64,000 bases of DNA from Nocardia sp. CY41. GTDB taxonomy: Bacteria > Actinomycetota > Actinomycetes > Mycobacteriales > Mycobacteriaceae. Both the position numbers and the translations under genes were made by a program. Location of the stretch: NCBI RefSeq assembly GCF_009829325.1, contig NZ_VUOS01000006.1:62001-126000 (forward strand). The letters are read 5' to 3'. Numbering within the stretch: position 1 is the stretch's first letter; the number at the start of each line of letters is the position of its first letter. Shown piece by piece: positions 27,289-36,323 of the stretch. The notes beneath the pieces are model-generated. The model did no database searches. It had not been told where the DNA came from and saw nothing but the letters and a program-made list of their open reading frames with translations.

Positions 27289-28278
27289 ATGACCGCGGTG
27301 AGAGACATTGATGTCCGCAGTGCCCAGCATTGCGAGACGACAGCTCTGGGGGTGCTGTTGCGGAAACAGGGCATCGACCTCTCCGAGCCGATGCTCTTCG
27401 GCCTCGGCTCCGGTCTGTCCTTCGTCTACTGGGACAGCAAGACCATGGGCTTCCCCTTCCTCGGCGGACGGGCCAAGCCGTTCGACCTCACCAGGAATCT
27501 GGCTGGCCGACTCGGGCTGGAACTCGCGGTCCAGGAGACCGCGTCCCCTCGCAGGGCTTGGGCGAACGTGGTTGCTCCCATCGACGCAGGCCACCCCGTC
27601 GGACTTCAGCTCGACAGCTACCACCTGGACTACTTCACGTCGAAGGTGCACTTCGGCGGGCACATCGTCGCCATGTACGGCTACGACGACCGCGACGCCT
27701 ACCTGGTGGACACCGATCAGCAAGGCGGCAAGGTGTCCACCAGTCTGACCAGCCTCGCCGAAGCCAGAGCCGCGCGCGGCCCGATGACCGCCAGGCACCG
27801 GTCCTTCACCCTCACCGTCCCGAGGAACCCGCCGTCCCTACCCAGCCGCATCATTCCGGCAATCACCGCCTGCGCCCGCGCCTTCCTCGACCCGCCCATC
27901 GCCAACCTCGGCCACCGGGGCATCGAGAAGGCGGGCAAACTGGTGCCCACCTGGCTGCGGCGAACCGACGACCCGCGGCGGGACCTGGCGCAGGTTGCCC
28001 TTCTGATGGAGAAGGCAGGTACCGGCGGCGCCCTGTTCCGTAACTTCTACCGGAACTTCCTCGCCGAATGCACCCGAATACTGGACAGCCCCCACCTGCG
28101 CACCGGCCTCGAGTTGTACACCGAGGCAGCCACCCTATGGACCGAAGTCGCGGCACTGATCGCAGCGGCCGGTGATTCAGGCGACGCGCAGCCTCTCGTC
28201 CAGGCGGGCGCGGTTCTCTGCGATCTCGCACGCATAGAGCGCGAGGCCATGCGGGCGCTGAGCTGCCTGGGGGAGTGA
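27289..28278 (+). CDS. BtrH N-terminal / DUF4872-type protein
   Basis: 329 aa. The N-terminal half (about 10-165) matches the BtrH_N cysteine-protease-like acyltransferase fold. A Cys in AQHCETTAL and a His in FGGHIVAMYGYD with following Asp form a plausible triad. The C-terminal half (about 175-325) is helical, DUF4872-like. BtrH transfers an acyl side chain in butirosin synthesis; relatives sit in varied natural-product loci. GGAAGG lies upstream of ATG 27289. Divergent from a polyamine-type decarboxylase, so a diamine acceptor is imaginable but unproven. Confidence 0.8.
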   Translation: MTAVRDIDVRSAQHCETTALGVLLRKQGIDLSEPMLFGLGSGLSFVYWDSKTMGFPFLGGRAKPFDLTRNLAGRLGLELAVQETASPRRAWANVVAPIDAGHPVGLQLDSYHLDYFTSKVHFGGHIVAMYGYDDRDAYLVDTDQQGGKVSTSLTSLAEARAARGPMTARHRSFTLTVPRNPPSLPSRIIPAITACARAFLDPPIANLGHRGIEKAGKLVPTWLRRTDDPRRDLAQVALLMEKAGTGGALFRNFYRNFLAECTRILDSPHLRTGLELYTEAATLWTEVAALIAAAGDSGDAQPLVQAGAVLCDLARIEREAMRALSCLGE

Positions 28279-28309
28279 GCGGACCACCAGCCCACTACTG
28301 CCGCATGGC

Positions 28310-28762
28310 TCAGCCGACCTTGCGGACTCGGGCCGTTGCCGCTGTGAGGGGCTCTCCGGCCGGGGTTTCGGGGCGCAGTTCGGCGACGGGGCTGCCGTCG
28401 AGGCTCAGCAGTGTCGAGTGCGGCTCGTCGTCGCCGAAGGCGTGGCGTTCTCCCCATTGCCGCAACGCGACGATGGTGGTGAAGAGGTCTTGTCCGGCCT
28501 CGGTGAGTTCGTAGGTGCGGCGCTTGCCTCCGGGAGCCGGGTCGGCGGTGAGGATGCCGTGGTCGACGAGTCGGCGGAGACGGTCGGCGAGGATATTCCG
28601 CGCGATCCCGAGACGCTGCCGGAACTCGGTGAACGCGGCCGCGCCGTCCATGGCGTCGCGCACGATCAGCAGGCTCCACCGATCGCCGACCAGGTCGATC
28701 GTTCGAGCCACGGGGCAGGTGGGATCGGTCCAGTCGCGGGACGAACCGTGCGTCGGGGGCAC
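28310..28762 (-). CDS. HxlR-family transcriptional regulator
   Basis: About 150 aa winged-helix regulator with family motifs CPVARTIDLVGDRWSLLIVRD, F-T-E-F-R-Q-R-L-G-IA and a wing near RRTYELTEAG. The start is unsettled: GTG 28762 has AAAGGAG four bases upstream, while ATG 28777 has none. It is divergent from an MFS exporter gene, and a 9-bp inverted repeat lies between them. It most likely represses the exporter and itself. Confidence 0.88.
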   Translation of the reverse strand: MPPTHGSSRDWTDPTCPVARTIDLVGDRWSLLIVRDAMDGAAAFTEFRQRLGIARNILADRLRRLVDHGILTADPAPGGKRRTYELTEAGQDLFTTIVALRQWGERHAFGDDEPHSTLLSLDGSPVAELRPETPAGEPLTAATARVRKVG

Positions 28763-28790
28763 AACGCTCCTTTCCATTCGGTTGCAATCC

Positions 28791-28821
28791 GAAACCATTA
28801 TGCCTACGGTCGAATGGTTTC
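28791..28821. promoter_or_regulatory. Inverted repeat, HxlR operator candidate
   Basis: GAAACCATT (28791-28799) and AATGGTTTC (28813-28821) are perfect inverted arms 13 bp apart, between the divergent hxlR-type and MFS genes. Confidence 0.7.
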
Positions 28822-28846
28822 ATTCTGCTACTAATCAGGAGGCGCG

Positions 28847-30073
28847 GTGTCGACGGGAGTAACCCGATCCCAGCGATGGATCCTGGCGCTGGTGTGCGCC
28901 GTGGCGGTGTCGACGGTCTACGCGATCCAGCCGGTAGTGGCAGCGGCAGGGCGCGATCTGGAATTGCCGCCGGAGTCGCTGGGCCGGCTGGTCGCCGCCG
29001 GGCAGATCGGCTACTTCGCCGGTCTGATGCTGTTGGTCCCGCTCGGTGACGTGGTCGACCGCCGACGGCTCATCGCCGCGCATCTGGCGCTCACCGCCGT
29101 GGGGGCCGCGATCGCGGCCGCCGCACCCAGCGGCATTCTCGTCACGGCGGGACTGGCCGTGGCGGGGATGTTCGCGGTCGTGGTGCAGGTGACGGTCGCC
29201 TATGTCGCCGCCGTCTCCGAACCGAGCGAGCGGGGCCGCAATATCGGCGCCGTCACCTCGGGTGTGGTGATCGGCATTCTCGGTGCCCGAGTCCTCGCGG
29301 GCGCGCTGGGCGACACGGTCGGCTGGCGCGCGGTCTACGCACTGCTCGCCATCCTCTGCGCGGCACTGGGCATCCTCGCCCGAGCAAGGCTGTACCCGGA
29401 CCGGAGGGCGACCGGTGCGCGATACACCCAGGTGCTGGCGTCGATGGGGCGGCTCGTGCGCACCGATCGACTGTTGCTGAGCCGGGGCCTGATCGGCTTG
29501 TTCCTGTTCGCATCCTTCGGAACCCTCTGGAGCGGGCTCGCACTGCCGCTCGGTGCTCAGCCCTGGAACCTGAGCACCACCGAGATCGGCCTGTTCGGGT
29601 TGGTAGGCCTGGCCGGAGCGCTCGGTGCCGCCCGCGCGGGACGATGGGCCGACGCGGGCCACGCCCAGGCGATCACGGGTTGGTCGCTGACAGCGCTCAT
29701 CGGCTCGTGGGTGCTCATCGCCCAGGGCCGCTCGTCCCTGGGGCTGCTCGTGGCGGGCATCGTCCTGCTCGACTTCGCCGTCCAAGCCGTGCACGTGAGC
29801 AGTCAGCACCTGCTCACGGCCGCGCATCCGAATCGCGCGGGCAGTGTCATCGGCGTCTATATGTCCTTCTATTCCCTCGGGTCCGCCCTCGGGGCGGTCA
29901 CGACCACGTGGGCATACGGCTCGTGGGGGTGGCGGGCCTCGTGTGGGGTCGGCGCCCTCTATGCGCTGTCCGCGCTGGTTGCATGGGTGCTGGCTCGGCT
30001 CGGCGGGCGTCCGGCTGTCGCGCGGTCCGCGGGATACGTGAAAACGCCGATCCCGAGCACTGCGAATCGCTGA
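28847..30073 (+). CDS. MFS transporter (DHA1-type)
   Basis: 408 aa, 12 TM helices. The MFS motif A-like loop GDVVDRRRL lies after TM2. The GTG start at 28847 has AGGAGG 4-5 bases upstream. It is divergent from an HxlR regulator with an operator between, which suggests efflux of a compound sensed by that regulator. Substrate unknown. Confidence 0.88.
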   Translation: MSTGVTRSQRWILALVCAVAVSTVYAIQPVVAAAGRDLELPPESLGRLVAAGQIGYFAGLMLLVPLGDVVDRRRLIAAHLALTAVGAAIAAAAPSGILVTAGLAVAGMFAVVVQVTVAYVAAVSEPSERGRNIGAVTSGVVIGILGARVLAGALGDTVGWRAVYALLAILCAALGILARARLYPDRRATGARYTQVLASMGRLVRTDRLLLSRGLIGLFLFASFGTLWSGLALPLGAQPWNLSTTEIGLFGLVGLAGALGAARAGRWADAGHAQAITGWSLTALIGSWVLIAQGRSSLGLLVAGIVLLDFAVQAVHVSSQHLLTAAHPNRAGSVIGVYMSFYSLGSALGAVTTTWAYGSWGWRASCGVGALYALSALVAWVLARLGGRPAVARSAGYVKTPIPSTANR

Positions 30074-30165
30074 TCGCTTCCGATCCGCGCGGAACCGGCA
30101 GCCCCACCCGGCTCGTCACAGCACTGCCGACGGAGGCCAACGCCTCTCGGCGGCGGCAGGCGGAC

Positions 30166-30705
30166 CTATCCGGCGGCGTCGTGTTCCGCCCCGGCTGCTG
30201 CTTCGTGATAGGCGGCGGTCAGTTCCGCGAGCACGCCGTCGGTCGGTATCGGCGCTCCGGCCAGGTGGATGGCGCGGAGTTCGGCCATGAATCGCTCCCA
30301 GAGCGGGGGACCGCCGGCGGCCAGCAGCTCGGCTCGCACGGTCAGCTCCGGCGCCGTGTTCAACCAGTGCGCGCCCCACGCGCCGAGCTGGGCCATGACC
30401 GGGACGAGCTGGATGGCTGCCTCGGTGAGATGGTATTCGACCTTCTGGCGGTGGCTCGGGTCGTCATCGCGGGTGAGCAGGCCCGCGTCGACGAGTTTCG
30501 CGAGGCGATTGGCCAGGATGTTCGACGCGATGCCCTCCATGGACGCGGCGAGCAGCTCGCGGAAGTGGGTGAAGCCGCCGAACATGATGTCGCGCAGAAC
30601 GATCAAGCTCCAACGGTCCCCGAGCAGCTCGATCGTCATGTTGATCGGGCAGCCCGACTTCCCCGGAGGGACTGGCAGCTTGTCATGAGCAACTGGTTGC
30701 ACCAT
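30166..30705 (-). CDS. HxlR-family transcriptional regulator
   Basis: 179 aa. It has the typical CPINMTIELLGDRWSLIVLRD opening, HTH and wing (KVEYHLTEAA), and a C-terminal extension of about 60 residues. ATG 30705 is chosen at the family's usual N-terminus. Divergent from the RibD/DHFR-like reductase at 30764 with a long-arm inverted repeat in between; probably controls it. Confidence 0.88.
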   Translation of the reverse strand: MVQPVAHDKLPVPPGKSGCPINMTIELLGDRWSLIVLRDIMFGGFTHFRELLAASMEGIASNILANRLAKLVDAGLLTRDDDPSHRQKVEYHLTEAAIQLVPVMAQLGAWGAHWLNTAPELTVRAELLAAGGPPLWERFMAELRAIHLAGAPIPTDGVLAELTAAYHEAAAGAEHDAAG

Positions 30706-30751
30706 GGGATCAGTGTAGGTAAGTTGCCTACTGATTGCATATTGCAACCAG
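30693..30751. promoter_or_regulatory. Inverted repeats between HxlR and RibD-like genes
   Basis: CTGGTTGCA (30693-30701) and TGCAACCAG (30743-30751) are perfect inverted arms. Between them a second, imperfect repeat (CAGTGTAGG and CCTACTG) is visible. One arm lies in the start region of the regulator gene. Confidence 0.6.
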
Positions 30752-30763
30752 AAAGGGTTTCCG

Positions 30764-31408
30764 ATGGCACAGTTGGTCCGCGTGCAGAACTTCAATGTCT
30801 CCACCGATGGCTACGGTTCCGGGGAAGGGCAAAGCTTCGAGCGCCCCTTCGGCCACGCCGATCCGAGTGCGCTCTTCTTCTGGACGGGCGCCACCGCGCA
30901 CTGGCCCACCCGGACCGAACCAGGGGGGACCTACGGCTTGGACGACTACTGCACTCGCGACTTCACCAACAACATCGGCGCCGAGATCATGGGACGCAAC
31001 AAGTTCGGTCCCCAGCGGGGGCCGTGGGAGAACTACGAGTGGCAGGGCTGGTGGGGAGACGAACCTCCGTTCCACACACCGGTGTTCGTCCTGACCCACC
31101 ACGTGCGTCCGTCGTTCACGCTGGGAGACACCACCTTCCATTTTCTCGACGCAACGCCGGAAGCAGCGCTGGCGCGGGCATTCGAGGCCGCCGAGGGCAA
31201 GGACGTGCGCATCGGCGGTGGTGTCGCCACGGTCCGGGAATTCCTCGACGCCGACCTGATCGACACGATGCATATCGCCGTCGCACCAGCCGAACTCGGT
31301 CGCGGCGAGAGGTTGTGGGAGAGCCCCGATGAACTCGTCGACCGTTTTCACCTGGAGCGGATCCCGAGCCCCAGTGGCGTGGTGCATCATTTCTTCTGGC
31401 GACGGTGA
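30764..31408 (+). CDS. Dihydrofolate reductase / RibD C-terminal family reductase
   Basis: 214 aa NAD(P)H-dependent reductase fold. Visible marks are MGRNKFGPQRGPW, FVLTHH, IGGGVATVREFLDADLIDTMHI and a C-terminal strand. Proteins of this group are often under HxlR or similar control and reduce undefined substrates; it is not a housekeeping DHFR. AGAAAGGG upstream of the ATG serves as ribosome site. Confidence 0.88.
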   Translation: MAQLVRVQNFNVSTDGYGSGEGQSFERPFGHADPSALFFWTGATAHWPTRTEPGGTYGLDDYCTRDFTNNIGAEIMGRNKFGPQRGPWENYEWQGWWGDEPPFHTPVFVLTHHVRPSFTLGDTTFHFLDATPEAALARAFEAAEGKDVRIGGGVATVREFLDADLIDTMHIAVAPAELGRGERLWESPDELVDRFHLERIPSPSGVVHHFFWRR

Positions 31409-31547
31409 CGTGGTGATGCCGGCGTTCCGCGGCGAGCGTCGCGGCCTCCGCCCGCTGCCCGGCGCCGGTGCGCCGCGGATTACGAAACCTTCTGTCATGG
31501 AGACGTACTCTCGACATCGGGGTATTCGAGTCAGGCACAGGTGGACG

Positions 31548-31808
31548 ATGGGCACGCGATGGTTCGGGGTGTCGGCTCTGGTGGCGTTCGTCGGCTCGGG
31601 ACTGCTGCAAGTGGCTTTCTACTGGTCCACGCGGCCTTGGCTGGTCTGGCCCGGATGGGTCCTCTTCGTGGCGGGGATGGTGGGGATATCCGTGGCGGTG
31701 TGTCACGTGGAGCGCCGGGCGCGGGCGGAATCCGAACAGGAAGCGGAACGAATGCGTGAGCTGCGTGCGATGTACGAGCGAATGTTCCAGCAGCGCGACG
31801 AGCAGTAA
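31548..31808 (+). CDS. Small two-TM membrane protein
   Basis: 86 aa with two TM helices (about 5-24 and 30-52), then a charged helical tail rich in Glu and Arg (RARAESEQEAERMREL), probably a coiled coil. ATG 31497 is an alternative start adding 17 basic residues. Not recognised. Confidence 0.5.
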   Translation: MGTRWFGVSALVAFVGSGLLQVAFYWSTRPWLVWPGWVLFVAGMVGISVAVCHVERRARAESEQEAERMRELRAMYERMFQQRDEQ

Positions 31809-31856
31809 CGCGGTGCTCCGCGAGCGTCAGGTGTTCCTGTCACGGAAGGTTCTGGA

Positions 31857-31955
31857 TCAGTGTCCGGCCGCACCGTCGATCAGTTCGCGAAGGATGTCCG
31901 CATCCCCGGCATGGCGGCCGGTCTCCTCGATCATGTGGGACTCGAAGCGCCTGGG
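31857..31955 (-). pseudogene. DinB/DUF664 C-terminal remnant
   Basis: The minus strand ends with HMIEETGRHAGDADILRELI, the C-terminal helix signature of DinB-like DUF664 (mycothiol-dependent) proteins with its metal-binding His. Nothing of the rest of the family is found upstream, where the kinase gene begins. A remnant left by recombination. Confidence 0.65.
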
Positions 31956-32019
31956 CAAGAAGAGGTTCCGAACGTTATAGTCGGCCCATTCGTGGGCGTG
32001 GTGCGGGAGGGGAATCCTG

Positions 32020-33489
32020 GTGGACGTTGTCGAGGGCGCGGTGTTCGCCGGGTATCGGATCGAACGTCGACTCGGCGCGGGCGGCATGGGCACCGTCTTC
32101 CTCGTCCGGCATCCCAGGCTGCCGCGCAGGGACGCGTTGAAGATCCTGGCCGATTCGCACCGGGACGATCCGGAGTTCCGCGCTCGCTTCCTGCGCGAGG
32201 CCGAGATCGCGGCCCGCTTGCAGCACCCCAATCTCGTCGCGGTGCGCGACCGCGGCGAGCAGGACGGTCGGCTGTGGATCACGATGCAGTACGTCGACGG
32301 CGTGGACGTCGCGGAACTGATCCGGCGCGGCCAGGGGGGTCTGGACCCGGCGCGCGCCGTCCACATCGTCACCGAGGCGGCCCGCGGACTCGACGAGATC
32401 CACCGCGCCGGGTTGCTGCATCGTGACGTGAAACCGGCGAACATCTTGGTCGCACCCCAGCCCGACGGCTCGGATCGCGTGCTGGTCACCGACTTCGGCA
32501 TCGCCCGTCCCGCCGACGACTCACCCACCCTCGCCGTCGGCGGCATGACGGCCAGCCTCGCCTACGCCGCCCCGGAACAGATCAGCGGCGACCGCGCCGA
32601 CCGGCGCGCTGACGTGTACTCCCTGGGATGCACCCTCTATCAGGTGCTCACCGGATCGGCGCCGTTCCCCAGGGACAATCCGGGTTCGGTCATGTACGCC
32701 CATCTGAACGAGCCGCCGCCCCGCCCCTCGCTCGAAAAGCCCGGCGTGCCTGCTGCGTTCGACGCGGTGGTGGCCAAGGCGATGGCCAAGAATCCCGGCG
32801 ATCGGTTCCCGAGCTGCGGGGATTTGGCGCGCGCGGCCGAGGCGGCCCTGACGGACGCGGTGCCGGTGATCGCGCCGTCGAGCGATGGTCGTCGCCGTGG
32901 GCGGCGACTCCTCGCGATCGTCGTCGCGGTCGCGGCGGTGGCGTCGGCGGCGATGTCGGTGTGGGCGTTGACGCGCACCGACGAATCGTCGGCTCGTCCC
33001 GTCCCGCGCTCGACCAGTCCGGTGCCGGCGGTGTCGAGCGCCTGGGGGGCTCATGCCTATATGGCAGAGGCCTTTGCCCAGTTGCTGCCGTTCTCGCCGG
33101 ACGGGGTCGGTTATCGAGAGGCCGCGTTCTGCCGGGCGGTGGACGAGCGCGGCAGGCAGATCGCTTTCGCGGCCGAGGTCCCCGTAGGGATACTGCGGTG
33201 CACCGGTGACCGCGATCCCACCGTTACGCTCGAAGTCTTCTGCAACGCGGATCGTTCGGTGATGGTGCCGATTCCCCGTGAGCGGACCGAGGGTGCGGAG
33301 CAGTGGAGCCGCGCATCCGGTGCCGGAAGTCTGCACTGGAGCAATTACACGACGGTGCTCGGGGAAGTCTCGGGTCGGCTGGACGTGTACTTCGACGCTC
33401 CGAACCGGAAATTCTGCAGGCTGCAAGTGGTCGGCGGCGATTCCGGCGCCGAAATGCGCGCTCGATGGTGGGCCGATGCGCCACTGTGA
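32020..33489 (+). CDS. Membrane serine/threonine kinase with Cys-containing sensor domain
   Basis: 489 aa, Pkn type. Kinase domain about 10-275: G-loop LGAGGMG, VAIK-like Lys in DALKIL, catalytic HRDVKPAN, DFG in VTDFGIA and APE in YAAPEQ. One TM helix near 292-315. The extracytoplasmic domain of about 160 aa carries four Cys (in AFCRA, LRCTGDRDP, VFCNADR and KFCRL) and ends RWWADAPL. GTG 32020 has GGAGGGG 7 bases upstream. It is followed at 13 bp by a lipoprotein and then a paralogous kinase, forming one operon. No PASTA repeats. Confidence 0.9.
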   Translation: MDVVEGAVFAGYRIERRLGAGGMGTVFLVRHPRLPRRDALKILADSHRDDPEFRARFLREAEIAARLQHPNLVAVRDRGEQDGRLWITMQYVDGVDVAELIRRGQGGLDPARAVHIVTEAARGLDEIHRAGLLHRDVKPANILVAPQPDGSDRVLVTDFGIARPADDSPTLAVGGMTASLAYAAPEQISGDRADRRADVYSLGCTLYQVLTGSAPFPRDNPGSVMYAHLNEPPPRPSLEKPGVPAAFDAVVAKAMAKNPGDRFPSCGDLARAAEAALTDAVPVIAPSSDGRRRGRRLLAIVVAVAAVASAAMSVWALTRTDESSARPVPRSTSPVPAVSSAWGAHAYMAEAFAQLLPFSPDGVGYREAAFCRAVDERGRQIAFAAEVPVGILRCTGDRDPTVTLEVFCNADRSVMVPIPRERTEGAEQWSRASGAGSLHWSNYTTVLGEVSGRLDVYFDAPNRKFCRLQVVGGDSGAEMRARWWADAPL

Positions 33490-33502
33490 CAAGGTGTCAG
33501 GG

Positions 33503-34768
33503 ATGTTCGTTCGAACAGCGGCGATTCGCGTCGCCGGCACGATCGCGGCGTTGGTGACCGTACTGGTGGTGAGCGGCTGTGTGCGGCAGGGCAAGCCGGT
33601 GCCCGCTCACGCGGACCTGGCCGCACTGGACGTCGGCTACTACTCCGTCGAGCCACTCACCGAGCCACACGTCGCCGAGAAACGGTACGGGCGGGTGGTG
33701 GAGTCGGTACGCATGGCAGAAGCGGTGATCGATCCGGTCGAGGCCTATCCGGCCCTGGTCTTCGGGCTCGGCGCGGTGCGGGTCGCGCCGCTGCCGACCC
33801 CCGTCAAGACCTCCGGACTGTTGTCGGCGCCGGTTCAGGCGGTGCTGGAACGGCACGGCATGCTTGCCGGTTTCTCGGTCAGCGGCAGTGACACGGAAAT
33901 GGCGGGTACTCCGATCGTCGGCGCCGCCCGCATGCTCACCGTGATGCTGCTCCGATTTCCCGACGCCGAGTCGGCCCGGCGGGCCGCGCAGGAAATCGAT
34001 GCCGTCGACGCCGCCGTCAGTGCGGAGAACGTACCCATCGCGATTCCGGATCATGCTGCCGCACACGCCCATTGGAGACCGACGGTGCCGACGCTCGCGG
34101 CCACCATGGCGCACGAGTCGTTCGTGATCAACGTGCTCGCCGGGCATACCACGCCGGACCCCGCCGCACTCACCGGTCTGGCGAGTCGCGCCTTCGCTGC
34201 GCAACTGACGAGATTGCGCGATTTCCAGCCCACGCCGGAAGACAAGGTCGCCGCTCTCCCGCTGGACCGCGACGGCATGCTCCGGCGGATCGTCCCGGAC
34301 AAGCCCGGACAATGGACGTTCCCGGTGGCGATCGCCCCGGGCAGCGTCCGGACCGCGGGGTGGAATGCCGCCATCTGGCCGATGGGCATCGTCTACGGCC
34401 CGCGCGGCGCCTACCTGCACAGCGGCCGTCCGCTGGAAGGGGCGGAGAAAGGACAACCGCAGGAGTTGCTGGCCACGATCGGACACCACTGGCTCGCGCG
34501 GTTCGCGACCGTCGCCATCGCCCGCGCGGAGTTCGACGCCCACGCGGGCGAGGAGACAGGGGCGGGTGCCCGCCCGGCGCCCGTGCCCGCGGGGCTGCCG
34601 GACACGCGCTGCGGCGAGCGGCTCGACGGCACGGAGTTCGCGCCGCGCTTCAGGTGCCAGGTGCTGTTCGGGCGCTACCTGGCGGTCGTCTCCGGACGGA
34701 CTGCGGCGGACGCCCAGCAGCGGGCGGCGGCCCAGTACGCCGTATTGCTGAACAGCGAGTCCGAATGA
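33503..34768 (+). CDS. Lipoprotein between two kinases (DUF7373-like)
   Basis: 421 aa. Signal peptide with lipobox VVSGC (lipidation Cys near residue 25). The large extracytoplasmic domain has repeated alpha/beta pattern and a C-terminal part with two Cys (DTRCGERL, RFRCQVLF), perhaps disulfide linked. It resembles a Nocardia lipoprotein family (DUF7373-like); function unknown. The stop overlaps the next kinase start (ATGA). Position suggests it senses or binds the ligand for the flanking kinases, but that is inference. Confidence 0.82.
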   Translation: MFVRTAAIRVAGTIAALVTVLVVSGCVRQGKPVPAHADLAALDVGYYSVEPLTEPHVAEKRYGRVVESVRMAEAVIDPVEAYPALVFGLGAVRVAPLPTPVKTSGLLSAPVQAVLERHGMLAGFSVSGSDTEMAGTPIVGAARMLTVMLLRFPDAESARRAAQEIDAVDAAVSAENVPIAIPDHAAAHAHWRPTVPTLAATMAHESFVINVLAGHTTPDPAALTGLASRAFAAQLTRLRDFQPTPEDKVAALPLDRDGMLRRIVPDKPGQWTFPVAIAPGSVRTAGWNAAIWPMGIVYGPRGAYLHSGRPLEGAEKGQPQELLATIGHHWLARFATVAIARAEFDAHAGEETGAGARPAPVPAGLPDTRCGERLDGTEFAPRFRCQVLFGRYLAVVSGRTAADAQQRAAAQYAVLLNSESE

Positions 34769-36282
34769 CCGAAACATTCCTACCGGGCACGATTTTCGCC
34801 GGGTACCGGATCGAACGGCTGCTGGGCAAGGGAGGCATGGGCGCGGTCTACTTGGCCAGGCATCCCCGGCTTCCGCGGTGGGACGCGCTGAAAGTGCTGT
34901 CGGCGCAGCAGGCCGTCGACGCCGTCTTCCGGGCCCGGTTCGTGCGTGAGGCCGACCTCGCCGCGCAACTCGACCACCCCAATATCGTCGCCGTGCACGA
35001 TCGAGGCGTGGACCAGGGGCGGCTGTGGATCGCCATGCAATTCGTGGACGGTCCCGATACCGGTGCTCTTCTCCGCCGCGCGCCCGGCGGCTTGCCGCCG
35101 CACCGGGTGGCGGACATCGTCGGCGCGGTCGCGCGGGGTCTCGACGCCGCCCACCGGGCCGGGGTGCTGCACCGCGACGTCAAGCCGGGCAACATCTTGC
35201 TGGAATCGCGCGAGAACGAACCGGACCGGGTCTTCGTCACAGACTTCGGCATCGCGCGTGCGCAGGCGGAGTCGACCTCGCCGACCGAGCCGGGCACAGT
35301 CCTGGCGACGCTCGCATACGCCGCCCCGGAGCAGCTCACCGGAGGCGCTGTCGATCACCGCGCCGACGTCTACGCCTTGGGCTGCACGCTTTACGAATTG
35401 CTGACCGGCGCGCGCCCCTTTCCACGGCCGAGCGCGGCCGAAACCGTGCGAGCCCATCTGCGGGACGCGCCGCCGCGCCCGTCCGCGGTCCGGCCGGCCC
35501 TGCCGCAGGGAGTCGATGAGGTGGTGGCCCGCGCGCTGGCCAAGGATCCGGACCACCGCTACCCGTCATGCGGGGAACTCGCCGCCGCGGTCGCGACGGC
35601 GGTCGGGACGAAGCAACAGCCTGCTCCGGTCGGCGGTTCCGTCACGTCCCGGTCGCGGATACGATTCGCGCTCGCAACGGCTGTCGGGGTGGGTGCCGTC
35701 GTACTCGGTATCGGCACAGTCCTCGCGTTGACCGGCAACCTCGGCGGCGAGTCCTCGGCCTTGCCCACCTCGGCCGCCCGGTCGAGTACCGCGGCGGCCC
35801 CGACCACTGCCGTCGGCGATCGCACCGACTGGGGCAGCTACCAGACCGTGATCCGCCAGTTCCCGAGGCTGTTGCCCGCGACGCCGAATGCCGTCGGCCA
35901 TGGCGGCATTCGATGCCATCCGGTAGACCTGGGCGGGAACCCGGTCGAATTGAACTCGCAACTCGGCGAGCTGGCCAGGCTCCAGTGCGACGGCGACCGA
36001 AACCCGGTGGAGCGGCTCGTCGTGAACTGCAACACCGATCGGCAGCCGAACCCGGTGGCGCCGTTCACCGATATGACCGTGCGCGGTGACGAGTCATGGC
36101 AGCGAATCGCCGGGACCGGGCGAGTCATCTGGGGCGACCTCACCGGCGTGGACGGCCGACCGACCGGCACCGTCCTCGTGCAATTCGACCCACCCATCCG
36201 CGACTTCTGCCACATCCTGGTCCGCGGCGGCGCCTCCGGCCAGGATCTGTACGACCGCTGGTGGCGCGACGCACCTCTCTAG
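34765..36282 (+). CDS. Membrane serine/threonine kinase, paralogue of the kinase at 32020
   Basis: 505 aa with the same layout: kinase domain about 10-275 (G-loop LGKGGMG, HRDVKPGN, TDFGIA, YAAPEQ), TM near 295-318 and a Thr/Ser/Ala-rich linker. The Cys-containing sensor domain matches the upstream kinase in C-x-GDR-x-P, V-x-C-N-x-DR, FC and the terminal RWWRDAPL. Start ATG 34765 overlaps the lipoprotein stop. Clearly a duplication of the first kinase, kept as a pair around the lipoprotein. Confidence 0.9.
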   Translation: MTETFLPGTIFAGYRIERLLGKGGMGAVYLARHPRLPRWDALKVLSAQQAVDAVFRARFVREADLAAQLDHPNIVAVHDRGVDQGRLWIAMQFVDGPDTGALLRRAPGGLPPHRVADIVGAVARGLDAAHRAGVLHRDVKPGNILLESRENEPDRVFVTDFGIARAQAESTSPTEPGTVLATLAYAAPEQLTGGAVDHRADVYALGCTLYELLTGARPFPRPSAAETVRAHLRDAPPRPSAVRPALPQGVDEVVARALAKDPDHRYPSCGELAAAVATAVGTKQQPAPVGGSVTSRSRIRFALATAVGVGAVVLGIGTVLALTGNLGGESSALPTSAARSSTAAAPTTAVGDRTDWGSYQTVIRQFPRLLPATPNAVGHGGIRCHPVDLGGNPVELNSQLGELARLQCDGDRNPVERLVVNCNTDRQPNPVAPFTDMTVRGDESWQRIAGTGRVIWGDLTGVDGRPTGTVLVQFDPPIRDFCHILVRGGASGQDLYDRWWRDAPL

Positions 36283-36323
36283 CCGAATCGCGGTGCGCGG
36301 CATTCCTGACATCCGGCCGGAGG

